The notes: generated from the letters alone by a model not told the origin. 64,000 bases of DNA from Brevibacterium oceani (GCF_013623835.1 NZ_JABKDE010000009.1:62001-126000), one strand, 5' to 3'; numbered from the stretch's first letter, positions 1 to 9,558 are shown. Made by a program: numbers and translations.

Positions 1-427
1 CGGTGGCCTTGACGTTGTACTGGGCGAGTTCGACTGTGCCCTCGGCGTCGACGACGACGGTCGAGCGGATGACGCCCTGGACGACCTTGCCGTAGTTCTT
101 CTTCTCGCCGAAGGCACCCCACTCGGTCATCATCGTCTTGTCCTCATCAGAGAGGAGGTCGAAGTTCAGGCCCTCCTTCTCGATGAACTGCTGCAGCTTC
201 TCCGGCTTGTCCGGGGAGATGCCGAGGACGACGATGCCAGCGGCCTTGAGAGCCGAGAGCGAATCCCGGAAGTCGCAGGCCTCGGTCGTGCAGCCGGGGG
301 TCATCGCTGCGGGGTAGAAGTACACGACGACCCGCTGACCTCGATAGTCACTGAGGCTCACGGATTTCCCGTCTTGGTTGACGAGGGTGAAATCCGGGGC
401 GGTGTCGCCGACCGACAAGCGTGGCAT
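1..427 (-). CDS. bcp: Thiol peroxidase, BCP/PrxQ peroxiredoxin (partial, 3' end outside window)
   Basis: Reduces hydroperoxides with thioredoxin-type reductants in the cytoplasm. The reverse strand reads without a stop from ATG at 427 to the window edge (142 codons). Near residues 44-51 it has TPGCTTEAC: the peroxidatic Cys46 and the resolving Cys51 five residues later, the PrxQ/BCP signature. The N-terminus (GDTAPDFTLVNQDGK) and the KPEKLQQF and GAFGEKKNYG segments are also typical of BCP. An AGGAG Shine-Dalgarno lies just upstream of the start. A full BCP has about 155 residues, so only the last dozen or so are missing. Confidence 0.95.
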   Translation of the reverse strand, partial: MPRLSVGDTAPDFTLVNQDGKSVSLSDYRGQRVVVYFYPAAMTPGCTTEACDFRDSLSALKAAGIVVLGISPDKPEKLQQFIEKEGLNFDLLSDEDKTMMTEWGAFGEKKNYGKVVQGVIRSTVVVDAEGTVELAQYNVKAT

Positions 428-531
428 AGGAACTCCTGAATGCGTGATTGGGAATCGTTCTCCGCGTCCACTCTACCGTTCCGAGGACTTCCCGGCTCCC
501 GGACCTGGCCCGCAGCGGATCACCGGTGGTC

Positions 532-1086
532 TCAGAGTGCTGCGGCCCAGTCCGCCACCGAAGTGACGAGCGCCTGGCGAGGGAACACCTTCTCCGTGAG
601 GACATGATGGACCTCCGCATCCGGATCCGCGCAGGCGTCGGCGAGCACCGTGAGGCGGAAGTCGAGGTCGGCGGCGAGACGCACCGTCGAGAGCACGACC
701 CCGCTCGTCGAGATCCCACCGAGCACAAGCGAATCGGCGCCGAGCCCGCGCAGCAAAACCTCGAGGTCGCTGCCGGCGAACGCCGAGATGCGTTTCTTGA
801 CGACGATAGGCTCGTCGTCCCGGGGGCTCAGGCGATCAATGATCTGGGTCGCCGGAGCGTCGAGACTCATCGCGTCGTCACCGCGCTCCTTCGCCGCAGA
901 GAACGAGAGGTTCGATTCCGCGATCTCGGGGCAGCCGAGCCGGAAGGCGACCCGCACGAAGACGATGGGCATACCGGCATCGCGAGCGGCGGTGAGCGCG
1001 CGTTCGGCCGCGTCGACGGCAGGTTCGAAGCCGGGACGGCCGGCGATTCCGGCCTGGAAATCCATGAGAAGCAGTGCTGAGGTCAT
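532..1086 (-). CDS. Isochorismatase-family (cysteine hydrolase fold) hydrolase
   Basis: 184-aa cytosolic hydrolase of the isochorismatase-like fold. The start at 1086 (MTSALLLMDFQ) is chosen because a GGAG ribosome site precedes it; the frame is open further upstream but without support. Asp9 in LLMDFQ and Lys97/98 in VVKKRISAF match the family Asp and Lys. Where nicotinamidase-type members carry the nucleophilic Cys (T-x-x-C-V), this protein has TSGVV, with Val130. That argues against a cysteine-dependent amidase and for an isochorismatase/PhzD-type or altered activity. It is divergent from a MarR regulator, which may control it. The substrate cannot be told from sequence. Confidence 0.85.
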   Translation of the reverse strand: MTSALLLMDFQAGIAGRPGFEPAVDAAERALTAARDAGMPIVFVRVAFRLGCPEIAESNLSFSAAKERGDDAMSLDAPATQIIDRLSPRDDEPIVVKKRISAFAGSDLEVLLRGLGADSLVLGGISTSGVVLSTVRLAADLDFRLTVLADACADPDAEVHHVLTEKVFPRQALVTSVADWAAAL

Positions 1087-1174
1087 ACGAGAACTCCGTT
1101 CGATGGGAGGTGGGTGAGAAATGGGCCATGAGGGACAGGCGAGAAGAACCGCACCGATAGCCAGTTTCAACTGC

Positions 1175-1188
1175 ACAGTCTAGACTGT
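1175..1188. promoter_or_regulatory. Perfect palindrome, probable MarR operator
   Basis: ACAGTCTAGACTGT is a perfect 14-bp palindrome ending 4 bp before the marR-like ATG, in the divergent promoter region with the isochorismatase-like gene. MarR proteins commonly bind such sites and regulate both their own gene and the divergent one. The role is inferred from position and symmetry. Confidence 0.6.
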
Positions 1189-1192
1189 CAAT

Positions 1193-1684
1193 ATGTCGAT
1201 GTCAGATTCCAACGCCCCGAAGCCGATGAACGACCCGTCGGAGACAACCGACCCGTCGCAGGCGAACGCCCACCAGGTGGCGGTCGATCTGCGAGCTGTC
1301 CTCGCCCGGCTCGTCCGCCGCCTGCGCGAGACCACGCTCGAGGACTCGCTCACCCCGTCCCAGGCCTCCGCACTGTCCCGACTGAGCAAGGGCGGGGTGT
1401 CCACGGTCGCGGCGCTCGCCCATGCCGAGAAAGTCCGCCCGCAGTCGATGGCCGCGACCGTCGAGTCGCTCGAGTCCCGCGGCTTCCTCACCCGCAGCCC
1501 GGACCCCACCGACGGCAGGCGGCAGATCGTCGACCTCACCGACGCCGGTTGGCAGCAGGTCGAGGGGCAGAGGGAAGCCGGTCTCGCGTGGCTCGACCAC
1601 AGCCTCGCCGAGGAGGTCACCCACGCCGAACTCATGACGCTGGCCGAGTCGAGCAGAATCCTCGCGAGGATCCTCGACCGATGA
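1193..1684 (+). CDS. MarR-family transcriptional regulator
   Basis: 163-aa winged-helix regulator. After a hydrophilic N-terminus, residues about 25-150 show the MarR layout: a dimer helix, the recognition region (TPSQASALSRLSKGG to KVRPQSMAATVESLESRGF), and a wing with RSPDPTDGRRQIVDLT, which is the hallmark DxRxxxV-type wing. It starts just after a palindromic operator and has little recognisable ribosome site. ATG at 1199 is an alternative start. It overlaps the exporter start (ATGA), so the two are probably co-transcribed and the regulator likely controls efflux. The ligand is unknown. Confidence 0.92.
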   Translation: MSMSDSNAPKPMNDPSETTDPSQANAHQVAVDLRAVLARLVRRLRETTLEDSLTPSQASALSRLSKGGVSTVAALAHAEKVRPQSMAATVESLESRGFLTRSPDPTDGRRQIVDLTDAGWQQVEGQREAGLAWLDHSLAEEVTHAELMTLAESSRILARILDR

Positions 1685-1705
1685 GACTAGATCCTCGACC
1701 GATGA
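1669..1705 (+). repeat. 16-bp direct repeat duplicating the MarR/MFS junction
   Basis: GATCCTCGACCGATGA occurs at 1669-1684 and again at 1690-1705, a 21-bp (seven-codon) period. The first copy encodes the end of the MarR protein and contains its stop with the overlapping exporter ATG (1681). The second copy supplies another in-frame ATG (1702) for the exporter. It looks like a small tandem duplication that created a duplicated start. Confidence 0.7.
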
Positions 1706-3126
1706 AACAGGCTCCCTCCGACCGTTTCGACCGTCGCCTGCTCGCGCCGATGATGCTCGGTGCGATGCTCAACCCGATCAACACCGCGATCATCGCGGTG
1801 GCTCTGACGCCGATCGGCATCGCCCTCGGCGCCCCTGCCTCCGAGGTGGTCTGGCTCGTCTCCGGCCTCTACCTCGCCACCGCGGTCGGCCAGCCCCTCG
1901 TCGGCCGCCTCGTCGACATCTTCGGGGTACGGACCCTCTTTCTCGCAGGCGGCGGGCTCGTCGCGATCGCCGGGACCATCGCACTGCTGGCACCAGAGAC
2001 GCATGCGAGCCTGTGGTGGCTCGTCGCAGCACGCGTCATCCTCGGGCTCGGCACATGCGCGGGATATCCCGCGGCGATGCACATGATGCGCGCCGAGGCG
2101 ACCCGCACCGGAATCGAATCCCCGGCGAGCATCCTCACGATCCTCACCGTCACCACCCAGACCGTCGCGGTTATCGGACCGACCCTCGGCGGCCTCCTCG
2201 TCGGCAGTTGGGGGTGGCGGGCGACCATCGCCGTGAACCTTCCGCTGGGGCTGGCGGGGGTCATCCTCGGTTGGCTGTACTTCCCGCGCAGGACCGGACT
2301 CGAGCCCGCGCGGTCCGATCGACCCCGCCTCGACTGGCCCGGCGTCGCCCTCTTCGCAGTCTCGATCCTCTCACTGCTCGTCTACCTCCAGAACCTCTCG
2401 CCGAGTCTGATCTGGATGCTGGCCGTCGCCGTCATCGCCGGTGCCGTGCTCGTGTGGTGGGAGCTGCGAGCCCCCGAACCCTTCATCGACGTCCGCGTGC
2501 TGGCCGGCAACGGGCCGCTGCTGCTCACATACCTGCGGTCCCTGCTCACCGCGACGATCTCCTACGTCTTCGTCTACGGGTTCACCCAGTGGCTCGAAGA
2601 GGGACGTGACCTCAGTGCGACCGGTGCAGGGCTCGTTCTGCTGCCCGTCTTCGCCGGCGGGATCGCGGTGTCGATCGCCTTCGGCCGCAGTCCCGAGGTG
2701 GCGTGGAAGCTCATTCTCGGTTCGATCGCGCAGCTGCTCGCCGGCGTCCTCGTCCTCTTCATGACCGACGGCTCACCGCTGTGGTTCCTCGTCATCGCGA
2801 TGCTCGTCCTCGGCATCCCGCAGGGCCTGAATAACCTCGCGATCCAGACGACGCTCTACCATCAGGCCGAACCCGGGCGCATCGGATCCTCGGCGGGGCT
2901 GCTGCGCACCTTCATGTACCTGGGCGCGATCCTCGCCTCGGTCATCTACGGCAACGTCTACGGCACGCACGCGACGAGCAGCGGATTGCACATCCTCGGC
3001 TGGGTCGTCGTCGGCGTCGCCATCGTCTTCATCGCCATCACGGCCTTCGACCGCAGCCTCGCCGGCATCGGACGGACGTCCGCCGACGCCGGCAGCGACC
3101 GGAACGAGGACTCGACCGTCAGCTGA
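1681..3126 (+). CDS. MFS drug transporter, DHA2 (14-TM) type
   Basis: 481-aa inner-membrane proton antiporter. I count 14 hydrophobic segments, as in the EmrB/QacA DHA2 group. The loop between TM2 and TM3 has GRLVDIFGVRTLF, the MFS motif A, and TM5 has the Gly/Pro-rich VIGPTLGGLLVG expected for antiporter motif C. ATG 1681 overlaps the MarR stop and has GAGGA about 10 bp upstream; ATG 1702 is an alternative created by a short duplication. Its 3' end overlaps the convergent carboxylase gene by 8 bp. With the upstream MarR gene it forms a typical regulated efflux pair. The substrate is unknown. Confidence 0.93.
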   Translation: MRLDPRPMKQAPSDRFDRRLLAPMMLGAMLNPINTAIIAVALTPIGIALGAPASEVVWLVSGLYLATAVGQPLVGRLVDIFGVRTLFLAGGGLVAIAGTIALLAPETHASLWWLVAARVILGLGTCAGYPAAMHMMRAEATRTGIESPASILTILTVTTQTVAVIGPTLGGLLVGSWGWRATIAVNLPLGLAGVILGWLYFPRRTGLEPARSDRPRLDWPGVALFAVSILSLLVYLQNLSPSLIWMLAVAVIAGAVLVWWELRAPEPFIDVRVLAGNGPLLLTYLRSLLTATISYVFVYGFTQWLEEGRDLSATGAGLVLLPVFAGGIAVSIAFGRSPEVAWKLILGSIAQLLAGVLVLFMTDGSPLWFLVIAMLVLGIPQGLNNLAIQTTLYHQAEPGRIGSSAGLLRTFMYLGAILASVIYGNVYGTHATSSGLHILGWVVVGVAIVFIAITAFDRSLAGIGRTSADAGSDRNEDSTVS

Positions 3127-4882
3127 TCCGCGCGATGACTCCGCCGACGGCGATCGCGTCCCCGACCTCGGCGAAGCGGCTGAACGTCCCCGATGTCGGA
3201 GCTTCGACGCGCGTCTCCATCTTCATCGCCGACAGCACGGCGACATCGTCACCGGCGTCCACTTGTGAGCCATCTTCGACGAGGTAATCGACGAGGCTGC
3301 CGGGAACGGGCGCGGTCACGTCCCCGGCGTTCTCGCCGCCGTCCCCATCCGCCGAGGCGGCCCCGCCGTTCCCGACTGTCGTCCCGTTCCCGGCCCCGCC
3401 GGCCGAGCCGAGGGCCGCGACCAGTTCCGCGGGCAGGCCGATGGTCGTGAGCTTCCCGTCGATTTCGATGCTCATCCGCTGGAGCTGGGCGTTCTCCGCC
3501 GGTGCCGGACGCTCCTGGGTGTCGAGGCGGGGGAGGAGCTCGGTCTCGATCCACTGCGTGTGGATGCCCGCGACGCCGTCGGAGCCGAGACCTGTGAACG
3601 CCTCATCGCGAAGGATCGCCAGCGAACAGGGCAACACCGTGGCCGGACCCTCGACCCTCAGCTCTGTGGCCGCGGTGATCGTCCGCGCGATCGCAGAATC
3701 ACGGTTGGGACCTGCGACGATGAGCTTGGCGAAGAGCGAGTCGAAGGCCGGCTGCACGGCATCACCGGCCACGACGCCGGAATCCCAGCGCACGCCGGGG
3801 CCGCCGGGAACGTCGAGGGTCTCGATGCGGCCCGGAGTGGGCAGGAATCCGCGGCCCGGGTCCTCGGCGTTGATGCGCAGCTCGATCGCATGCCCGGTCG
3901 GCTCCGGAGTGGCCTCCACCGACAGTCCGTGGTCGAAGGCGATGCGGAACTGTTCGCCGACGAGATCGACCCCGGAGGTCACCTCGGTGACGGGATGTTC
4001 GACCTGCAGTCGGGTGTTGACCTCGAGGAACGTCATGGTGCCGTCGGCGGCGAGGAGGAACTCGACGGTGCCGGCACCGCGGTAGTCCACCTCGGCGCAG
4101 ATCGCCTCGGCCGAACGATGCAGGCGCTCACGCTGATCGGGCGTCAGTCCCGGAGCGGGAGCCTCCTCGATAAGTTTCTGATTCCGTCGCTGGGCCGAGC
4201 AGTCTCTGTCGCCGACCGCCACGACGCGTCCCCGCCCGTCGCCGACGACCTGGACCTCGACGTGACGGGGCCGCTCCAAGAACTTCTCGACGAAGCACTC
4301 GGAGCGTCCGAACGCCTCGGCGGCCTCACGGGTGGCCGATTCGAAGGCTCCGGCCACCTCGTCGAGGTCGTTGACGATCTTCATCCCGCGCCCGCCTCCG
4401 CCGTGGGCGGCCTTGATGATGATGGGCAGCCCTGCCTCGGCGGCGAAGTCCTCGACCTCTCCCGCGTCCTTCAGCGGGCGGTCGATGCCGGGCGCCAGGG
4501 GAGCGCCGACCTTCTGCGCGAGCTGTCGGGCGGTGACCTTGTCGCCGAGGGCCGTGATGGTCGCAGCAGTCGGGCCGATCCAGGTCAGCCCGGCGTCCTC
4601 GACGGCGGCGGCGAAGTCCGCGTTCTCGGACAGGAAGCCGTAGCCGGGGTGGACGGCCTCGGCACCGGCGGTCTGCGCGGCGGCGAGGATCGCGTCGATG
4701 CTCAGGTACGTGTCCGCGGCGGTCGTGCCGGACAGCGCGAAGGCCTCGTCGGCGAGGCGCACGTGCAGGGCATCGGCGTCCTGATCTGCGTAGACGGCGA
4801 CCGAGGTGTGCCCGTGCTCGGCGCAGGCGCGGATGATGCGAACGGCGATCTCGCCGCGGTTGGCGATGAGGATTCTCGACAT
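3119..4882 (-). CDS. Biotin carboxylase-biotin carboxyl carrier fusion (AccC/AccB type)
   Basis: 587-aa cytosolic protein that carboxylates biotin with ATP and bicarbonate. Residues 1-445 are a biotin carboxylase: N-domain (ILIANRGEIAVRIIRAC), ATP-grasp glycine loop KAAHGGGGRGMKIV near 160, and the catalytic EVNTRLQVEHPVTE segment. The last 75 residues are a biotinyl domain with AMKM, so the biotinylated lysine is about Lys554. The Gly/Ala-rich linker is Mycobacterium AccA-like. It lies 3 bp downstream of the fused pxpB-pxpC gene. PxpB/PxpC are homologous to the carboxyltransferase part of urea carboxylase, so this subunit may supply carboxybiotin to that partner rather than to an acyl-CoA carboxylase. 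That pairing is inference from position. Confidence 0.93.
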   Translation of the reverse strand: MSRILIANRGEIAVRIIRACAEHGHTSVAVYADQDADALHVRLADEAFALSGTTAADTYLSIDAILAAAQTAGAEAVHPGYGFLSENADFAAAVEDAGLTWIGPTAATITALGDKVTARQLAQKVGAPLAPGIDRPLKDAGEVEDFAAEAGLPIIIKAAHGGGGRGMKIVNDLDEVAGAFESATREAAEAFGRSECFVEKFLERPRHVEVQVVGDGRGRVVAVGDRDCSAQRRNQKLIEEAPAPGLTPDQRERLHRSAEAICAEVDYRGAGTVEFLLAADGTMTFLEVNTRLQVEHPVTEVTSGVDLVGEQFRIAFDHGLSVEATPEPTGHAIELRINAEDPGRGFLPTPGRIETLDVPGGPGVRWDSGVVAGDAVQPAFDSLFAKLIVAGPNRDSAIARTITAATELRVEGPATVLPCSLAILRDEAFTGLGSDGVAGIHTQWIETELLPRLDTQERPAPAENAQLQRMSIEIDGKLTTIGLPAELVAALGSAGGAGNGTTVGNGGAASADGDGGENAGDVTAPVPGSLVDYLVEDGSQVDAGDDVAVLSAMKMETRVEAPTSGTFSRFAEVGDAIAVGGVIARIS

Positions 4883-4885
4883 TGT

Positions 4886-6628
4886 TCAGCTTTCGTTCTC
4901 GTGAGGGTAGGGCGCCTTGGCAGTGCCGTTGCTCTGGGCCCGGCGAGTACTCGATGCAAGGTGGTCGGCGGTGAAACGCAGCTTCACACCCGGGGGCAGC
5001 TGCGCGGCGAGGTCGAGGTCGTCGACGCTGGCGATGATCGGATAGCCGCCGGTGAGCGGATGGTCGGGGCCGAAGAGCACAGGCTGCCCGTTCGGCGGGA
5101 CCTGCAGGGCACCGGTGACAGCGCCCTCGCTGGGCAGCTCACCGGTGCGGGCACGTTCGAGGACGACCTCACCGGACAGGCGCAGCCCGACGCGGTCGGA
5201 TTCGTGGGTCACGATCCACTCCTGACCCAGCAGAGTGTCGATTCCGGCGTCCGTGAACCAGTCCTCGCGTGGCCCCAGGGTCACCGACAGCGTCACGGTC
5301 TCACCGGGCTGCGGCAGATTCCGGGGCGGTGCCGGGCGCGGATCGACGAGGTAGGGCGCGGTCTGCGGGTCGTGCAGGGCGAGGAGGGTGCCCTTCTCAG
5401 GCGTGGCCGGACCGAGCCCGGCGAGCGTGTCGGCCGAGCTGCTGCCCAGCGCCGTCTCGACGGCGATCCCACCGCGCAGCGCCAGGTACCGGCGGATGCC
5501 GCGTTCGACCGTGCCGAGTTCGAGTTCGTCACCGTCGACCAGGGCGAACGCCTCGCCGAGGCGGGGCGTGTGAACCGTGCCGTCGACCGCGGTCACGGTG
5601 ATCGTGCCCTCGGCTCCGGTGACCGCGGCGACCGTATCGCCGGTGACGCGCAGGAGCGCACCCCCGCCGAAGCTCTCGAGCCCGGCCGCGGTCTCGGCAT
5701 TGCCGACGAGGCGGTTCGCGCTGGTCAGGGCGCTGCGGTCGGCGGCTCCGGCACCCGAGACGCCCATCGACGCGAACCCGGGGCGCCCGAGGTCCTGGAT
5801 AAGCAGTTGGAGCCCGGGTCGCACGACCTCGAGGTGGTGGGCTGCCGATACCGGCGATGCTGCCGGTGTTGCGCTCGCCGAGGTGGCCGACCCGGTGTCG
5901 TCGTGTGCCCCGCCATCCGTGTCGGAGGCAGCCGATTGCACCGCCTCGGCTGCCCCGTGTGTCGACGTTCCCACTTCGACGCTCTCGCGTCCCACGTCGG
6001 TGAATGTCACGATCGTGCCCGGTACGAACAGGGCAGGAGGTTCCCGGTCGAGGTCCCACAGTGTGGCGTCGGTGCGGCCGATGAGCTGCCACCCGCCGGG
6101 GGAGGAGCGGGGGTAGACGCCGGTGAATTCTCCGGCCAGGGCCACGGCACCCACGGGCACGCGGGTGCGCGGAGAGGACCGGCGGGGAACGTCGAAGAGA
6201 TCGTCGTCGCCGGCAAGGTAGCCGAAGCCGGGGGCGAACCCGGCGAACGCGACCTCCCAGGTCGCGGCCTGGTGGCGGCCCACCACCTCGGTGGGGGAGA
6301 CGTTGAGGAGGTCGGCCACCTCGGCGAGGTCGTCCCCGTCATAGATCACGGGGATGCTCACCTGGCGGGTCTCAGCCGACGTCGACTGGGTGAGGTCGAG
6401 CCCGCTGACGGCCTCAGCCAGGGCGCTCGCCCGAGTGCGGGATGGGTCGAAGCTGATGAGCACGGTGCGGGCGGCGGGGACGAGCTCGACGACGCCGGGC
6501 AGGTCGGCGGATTCGAGACTGTGGTGCAGGGTCATCGTCGCGGTCAGGTCGGCGCACTCGACGAGGAGGTGCCGGCGGGACGCGGTGCGGAAGGTCAGCC
6601 CGGTGGGGGCGGGTGTCGGTGCGGTCAT
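4886..6628 (-). CDS. pxpBC: Fused 5-oxoprolinase subunits B and C (KipI-KipA, allophanate hydrolase-like)
   Basis: 580-aa fusion. Residues 1 to about 205 are the KipI/PxpB domain (family pattern [13 protein letters not shown] with the following [19 protein letters not shown]). After a Ser/Ala/Thr linker, residues about 240-560 are KipA/PxpC ([26 protein letters not shown] is split across the family signature; later [20 protein letters not shown]). In the known PxpABC enzyme these two subunits act with PxpA to hydrolyse 5-oxoproline to glutamate using ATP. The start at 6628 overlaps the stop of the upstream gene (ATGA), which settles it among many upstream in-frame codons. B. subtilis encodes the two parts as separate kipI and kipA genes. 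Confidence 0.92.
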   Translation of the reverse strand: MTAPTPAPTGLTFRTASRRHLLVECADLTATMTLHHSLESADLPGVVELVPAARTVLISFDPSRTRASALAEAVSGLDLTQSTSAETRQVSIPVIYDGDDLAEVADLLNVSPTEVVGRHQAATWEVAFAGFAPGFGYLAGDDDLFDVPRRSSPRTRVPVGAVALAGEFTGVYPRSSPGGWQLIGRTDATLWDLDREPPALFVPGTIVTFTDVGRESVEVGTSTHGAAEAVQSAASDTDGGAHDDTGSATSASATPAASPVSAAHHLEVVRPGLQLLIQDLGRPGFASMGVSGAGAADRSALTSANRLVGNAETAAGLESFGGGALLRVTGDTVAAVTGAEGTITVTAVDGTVHTPRLGEAFALVDGDELELGTVERGIRRYLALRGGIAVETALGSSSADTLAGLGPATPEKGTLLALHDPQTAPYLVDPRPAPPRNLPQPGETVTLSVTLGPREDWFTDAGIDTLLGQEWIVTHESDRVGLRLSGEVVLERARTGELPSEGAVTGALQVPPNGQPVLFGPDHPLTGGYPIIASVDDLDLAAQLPPGVKLRFTADHLASSTRRAQSNGTAKAPYPHENES

Positions 6629-7398
6629 CGGCGGTAGGTGTCTTCCGGTTCGTCGGTGATGAACATCTTCCCAGGTGAGTGGGTGATGGCGAAGGGCACG
6701 CCCGAGGCTTGGATCGCCGCCTGCGGGGTGACTCCGCAGGCCCAGAAGACGGGGATGTCGCCGTCGTTGATGACCGGCGGGTCGCCGAAGTCGGGGGAGT
6801 CGAGGTCGGTGATGCCGATCTGGGCGGGTTCGCCGATGTGGACGGGGGCGCCGTGGACGGCGGGGAAGCGGTCGGTGATGCGCACCGCCTCGGCGACCTG
6901 GGAAGCGGGGATCGGGCGCATGGACACGACCATGTCTCCGCTGATCCGACCGGCCGGGGTGCACGCGGTCGAGGTGCGGTACATCGGCACGTTGCGGCCG
7001 GCCTCCTGGTGTCGGATCGGGATGCCCGCGGCGGTCAGCCCGGTTTCGAAGGTGAAGGAGCAGCCGATGAGGAAGGACACGAGGTCCGGGTGGGTCTCCC
7101 ACGCCGAGGTGGCATCGGCGACCTCGTCTGTGAGTTCCCCATCCGTCCAGATCCGGTAGCCGGAGATGTCGGTGCGGATGTCGCTGCCCGGGGCGAGGAC
7201 CGATTCGACCTGCCCGGGTTCGAGGACGTCGACGATCGGGCACGGCTTCGGGTTGCGCTGGGTGAAGAGGAGGACGTCGAAGGCCCAGTCGACAGGCACG
7301 GCGATGAGGTTGGCCTGAACGAGGCCCGGCGCCAACCCCGAGGTGGGGCCGTCGAATCCCGCCCGGATACTCTCGCGGGCTTCCGCACCTGTGTTCAT
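6625..7398 (-). CDS. DUF1445/UPF0317 putative hydro-lyase (YcsI-like)
   Basis: 257-aa cytosolic protein of the DUF1445 family; relatives include B. subtilis YcsI, and D-glutamate cyclase is a related enzyme. Family segments visible are [39 protein letters not shown] and the C-terminal [12 protein letters not shown] followed by [11 protein letters not shown]. It overlaps pxpA upstream and pxpBC downstream by 4 bp each, so it is translated within the oxoproline operon. A role in interconverting glutamate and oxoproline forms fits the setting, but the reaction of this member is not shown by sequence. Confidence 0.88.
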   Translation of the reverse strand: MNTGAEARESIRAGFDGPTSGLAPGLVQANLIAVPVDWAFDVLLFTQRNPKPCPIVDVLEPGQVESVLAPGSDIRTDISGYRIWTDGELTDEVADATSAWETHPDLVSFLIGCSFTFETGLTAAGIPIRHQEAGRNVPMYRTSTACTPAGRISGDMVVSMRPIPASQVAEAVRITDRFPAVHGAPVHIGEPAQIGITDLDSPDFGDPPVINDGDIPVFWACGVTPQAAIQASGVPFAITHSPGKMFITDEPEDTYRR

Positions 7399-8192
7399 TT
7401 CCCGACCCCGGCGAACGCGGCGATCGTGACTCCTTCGGATTCGAGGAGATCCCGTGCCGCGCGGGCCATGTCGATCGACCCCTGGCTGTCGCCGTGGAAG
7501 CAGATCGATTGGGCGTCGACGTCGACGAGGCTGCCGTCGATCGCTTCGACCTGCCCGGTCTGCACGAGGCGCAGCACCCGGGCGGCCACGGCGTCGGGGT
7601 CGTGGAGGACAGCGTTCGGCTCCGACCGGGAGACCAGCGAGCCATCGGGGTTGTAGGACCGGTCGGCGAAGGCCTCGGCGGCCACGGGCAGTCCCGCCTC
7701 GGCGGCGACGCGGTTGGCAACGCTGCCGGCGAGTCCGAGGAAGACGAGGGAGTCGTCGACGGCTTTCACAGCGTCGACGACGACCTTGGCCTGTGCTTCG
7801 TCGTGGACGATCGCGTTGTAGAGCCCGCCGTGGGGTTTGACGTAGGCGACGGTTCCTCCGACGGCGGTGGTCAGGCCGAGAAGCGCACCGATCTGGTATT
7901 CGACCTGGGCCTGCAGGGTGGCGGCGGGCACGTCGAGGGCGCGACGGCCGAAGCCTTCGTAGTCGTCGTATCCGGGGTGAGCGCCGATGACGACTCCGCC
8001 GCGGGTGGCGGCATCGACGGTGGCGCGGATGCCCTCTGGATTGCCGGCGTGGAACCCGCAGGAGACGTTCGCGCTGGTGACGAGTCCGAGCATGGCGTCG
8101 TCGTCGCTGACCACCCGGTCGGGGACGTTCTCGCCGAGGTCCGAGTTGAGGTCGATGGTGGCGCCGGCGGCGCCCGTTTCAGTGGCTGTCAT
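7395..8192 (-). CDS. pxpA: 5-oxoprolinase subunit A (LamB/YcsF family)
   Basis: 265-aa member of the LamB/YcsF family. The N-terminus [12 protein letters not shown] and the downstream [27 protein letters not shown] and VKPHGGLYN motifs supply the conserved Asp and His residues of this TIM-barrel-like fold. The family forms 5-oxoprolinase with PxpB and PxpC, both encoded in the fused gene downstream. ATG 8192 is two bases after the transporter stop and is the first residue of the conserved protein; the upstream open frame is not typical. Translation is coupled with its neighbours. Confidence 0.95.
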   Translation of the reverse strand: MTATETGAAGATIDLNSDLGENVPDRVVSDDDAMLGLVTSANVSCGFHAGNPEGIRATVDAATRGGVVIGAHPGYDDYEGFGRRALDVPAATLQAQVEYQIGALLGLTTAVGGTVAYVKPHGGLYNAIVHDEAQAKVVVDAVKAVDDSLVFLGLAGSVANRVAAEAGLPVAAEAFADRSYNPDGSLVSRSEPNAVLHDPDAVAARVLRLVQTGQVEAIDGSLVDVDAQSICFHGDSQGSIDMARAARDLLESEGVTIAAFAGVGK

Positions 8193-8194
8193 AG

Positions 8195-9496
8195 TCACCC
8201 TCCGATTCCGATCATGGCGAAGATGGGGCCGATCGACTGCACGGCCGTGTACCACGTGACCAGTGTTGCCGCGGTGCCGATGATGAGCAACCACTTCGGG
8301 TACGAATCCGTGCGCAGCAGGCGCGGCCGGAACCAGCCGATGTACATGAAGACCGTCAGACCGATCGGCAGGATGAGGCCGTTGAAGCCGCCGACGAAGA
8401 CGAGCAGAGTGGCCGGCGCAGTGCCGAGGACGAGGTAGACGACAAGTGAGACGACGATGAAGGTCACGGTCGCCAGCTGCAGCGGCCAGCCGCCGCCGAG
8501 CCGTTTCGAGAAGGCGGAGAGGAAGGTCGCCGAGGTGTAGGCGGCGCCGATGACCGAGCTCAGTGCCGCGGCCCAGAAGATCGCCCCGAAGATGCGCATA
8601 CCCGCGTCGCCGAGGACGGCCGCGAAGGCCTGACCGGCCGGGTTCGCCACGCTCGAGTCGAGGTCGAGGGCGACTCCGGAGGCGACGACGCCGAGGATGG
8701 CGAGGAAGAGGACGTAGCGCATGACGCCGGTGACAAGGATTCCCGACAGGGCCGAGCGCATGACCGAACCGGCGTTCTCCGGGCCTGTCTTGCCGGAGTC
8801 GAGGTAGCGATGGGCTCCGGAGTAGGTGATGTAGCCGCCGACGGTTCCGCCGACGATCGTCGTCACGGTGGCGAAGTTGATGGTGTCGGGCACGAAGGAC
8901 TGCCTGATGGCCTCACCGACCGGCGGGTTGGAGACGATCGCGACGATCACGGTGAGGATGATCATCCCGATGCCGAGGATGAGCACGACGGTGTCGACGA
9001 CCTTTCCGGCGCGCTTGAACAGGAAGATGCCGATGGCGAGCAGGCCGGTGACGAGTCCGCCGAGCTTCGGGTCGATGCCCAGAAGTGCGTTGAGGCCGAG
9101 GCCGCCGCCGGCGATGTTGCCGATGTTGAAGGCGAGCCCGCCGACGACGATGAGGATCGAGAGGATGATGCCCGTCCCGGGGATCGCCGAGGAGGCGAGC
9201 TGGGCGGCGCGTTTGCCCGATGAGGTGACCATCCGCCAGATGTTGAGCTGGATGGCGATGTCGATGAGGATCGACACGAGGATCGCGAACGCGAAGGCCG
9301 CTCCCATCTGGGCGGTGAACGTGGCCGTCTGGGTGATGAATCCCGGGCCGATCGCCGAGGTGGCCATGAGGAAGATGGCCCCGACGATCGCGCTGCGACT
9401 GATCTTCGCCCCGAGCTCGGTCTTCTGATCCGCGGACCCGGAGGCGATGGCGTCCGAGGTCGGTTCCGGCGGCTGGGCTTCCGGTGCGTCTGGCAT
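8195..9496 (-). CDS. NRAMP-family transporter (YcsG-like), probable oxoproline carrier
   Basis: 433-aa integral membrane protein with about 11 hydrophobic segments. The first has [20 protein letters not shown], where TM1 of the NRAMP fold unwinds. True metal carriers have DPGN there; this member has GPGF, so metal binding by the standard site is doubtful. B. subtilis ycsG, an NRAMP paralogue, is likewise linked to ycsF and kipI/kipA, and such members are thought to carry an organic substrate. ATG 9496 has a GGAG ribosome site. It is the first gene of the operon and faces a GntR regulator. Confidence 0.88.
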   Translation of the reverse strand: MPDAPEAQPPEPTSDAIASGSADQKTELGAKISRSAIVGAIFLMATSAIGPGFITQTATFTAQMGAAFAFAILVSILIDIAIQLNIWRMVTSSGKRAAQLASSAIPGTGIILSILIVVGGLAFNIGNIAGGGLGLNALLGIDPKLGGLVTGLLAIGIFLFKRAGKVVDTVVLILGIGMIILTVIVAIVSNPPVGEAIRQSFVPDTINFATVTTIVGGTVGGYITYSGAHRYLDSGKTGPENAGSVMRSALSGILVTGVMRYVLFLAILGVVASGVALDLDSSVANPAGQAFAAVLGDAGMRIFGAIFWAAALSSVIGAAYTSATFLSAFSKRLGGGWPLQLATVTFIVVSLVVYLVLGTAPATLLVFVGGFNGLILPIGLTVFMYIGWFRPRLLRTDSYPKWLLIIGTAATLVTWYTAVQSIGPIFAMIGIGG

Positions 9497-9526
9497 GGGA
9501 GTCTCCGACTGTCTGTCTTGTCGATC

Positions 9527-9558
9527 TGGCTGGATTGTCAGTGTGGCTGGATTGTCAG
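9527..9558. repeat. Direct repeat in the NRAMP leader
   Basis: TGGCTGGATTGTCAG is found at 9527-9541 and again at 9544-9558 (17-bp period) in the 5' leader of the transporter operon. It could be a regulatory site or a slippage product. Confidence 0.5.

Noticed and set aside
3560..6637. A 1025-codon open frame on the plus strand
   Set aside because: It lies antisense to the biotin carboxylase and pxpBC genes, whose products are clearly recognisable. Its product is Gly/Arg/Asp-rich with no domain, typical of GC-rich antisense frames.
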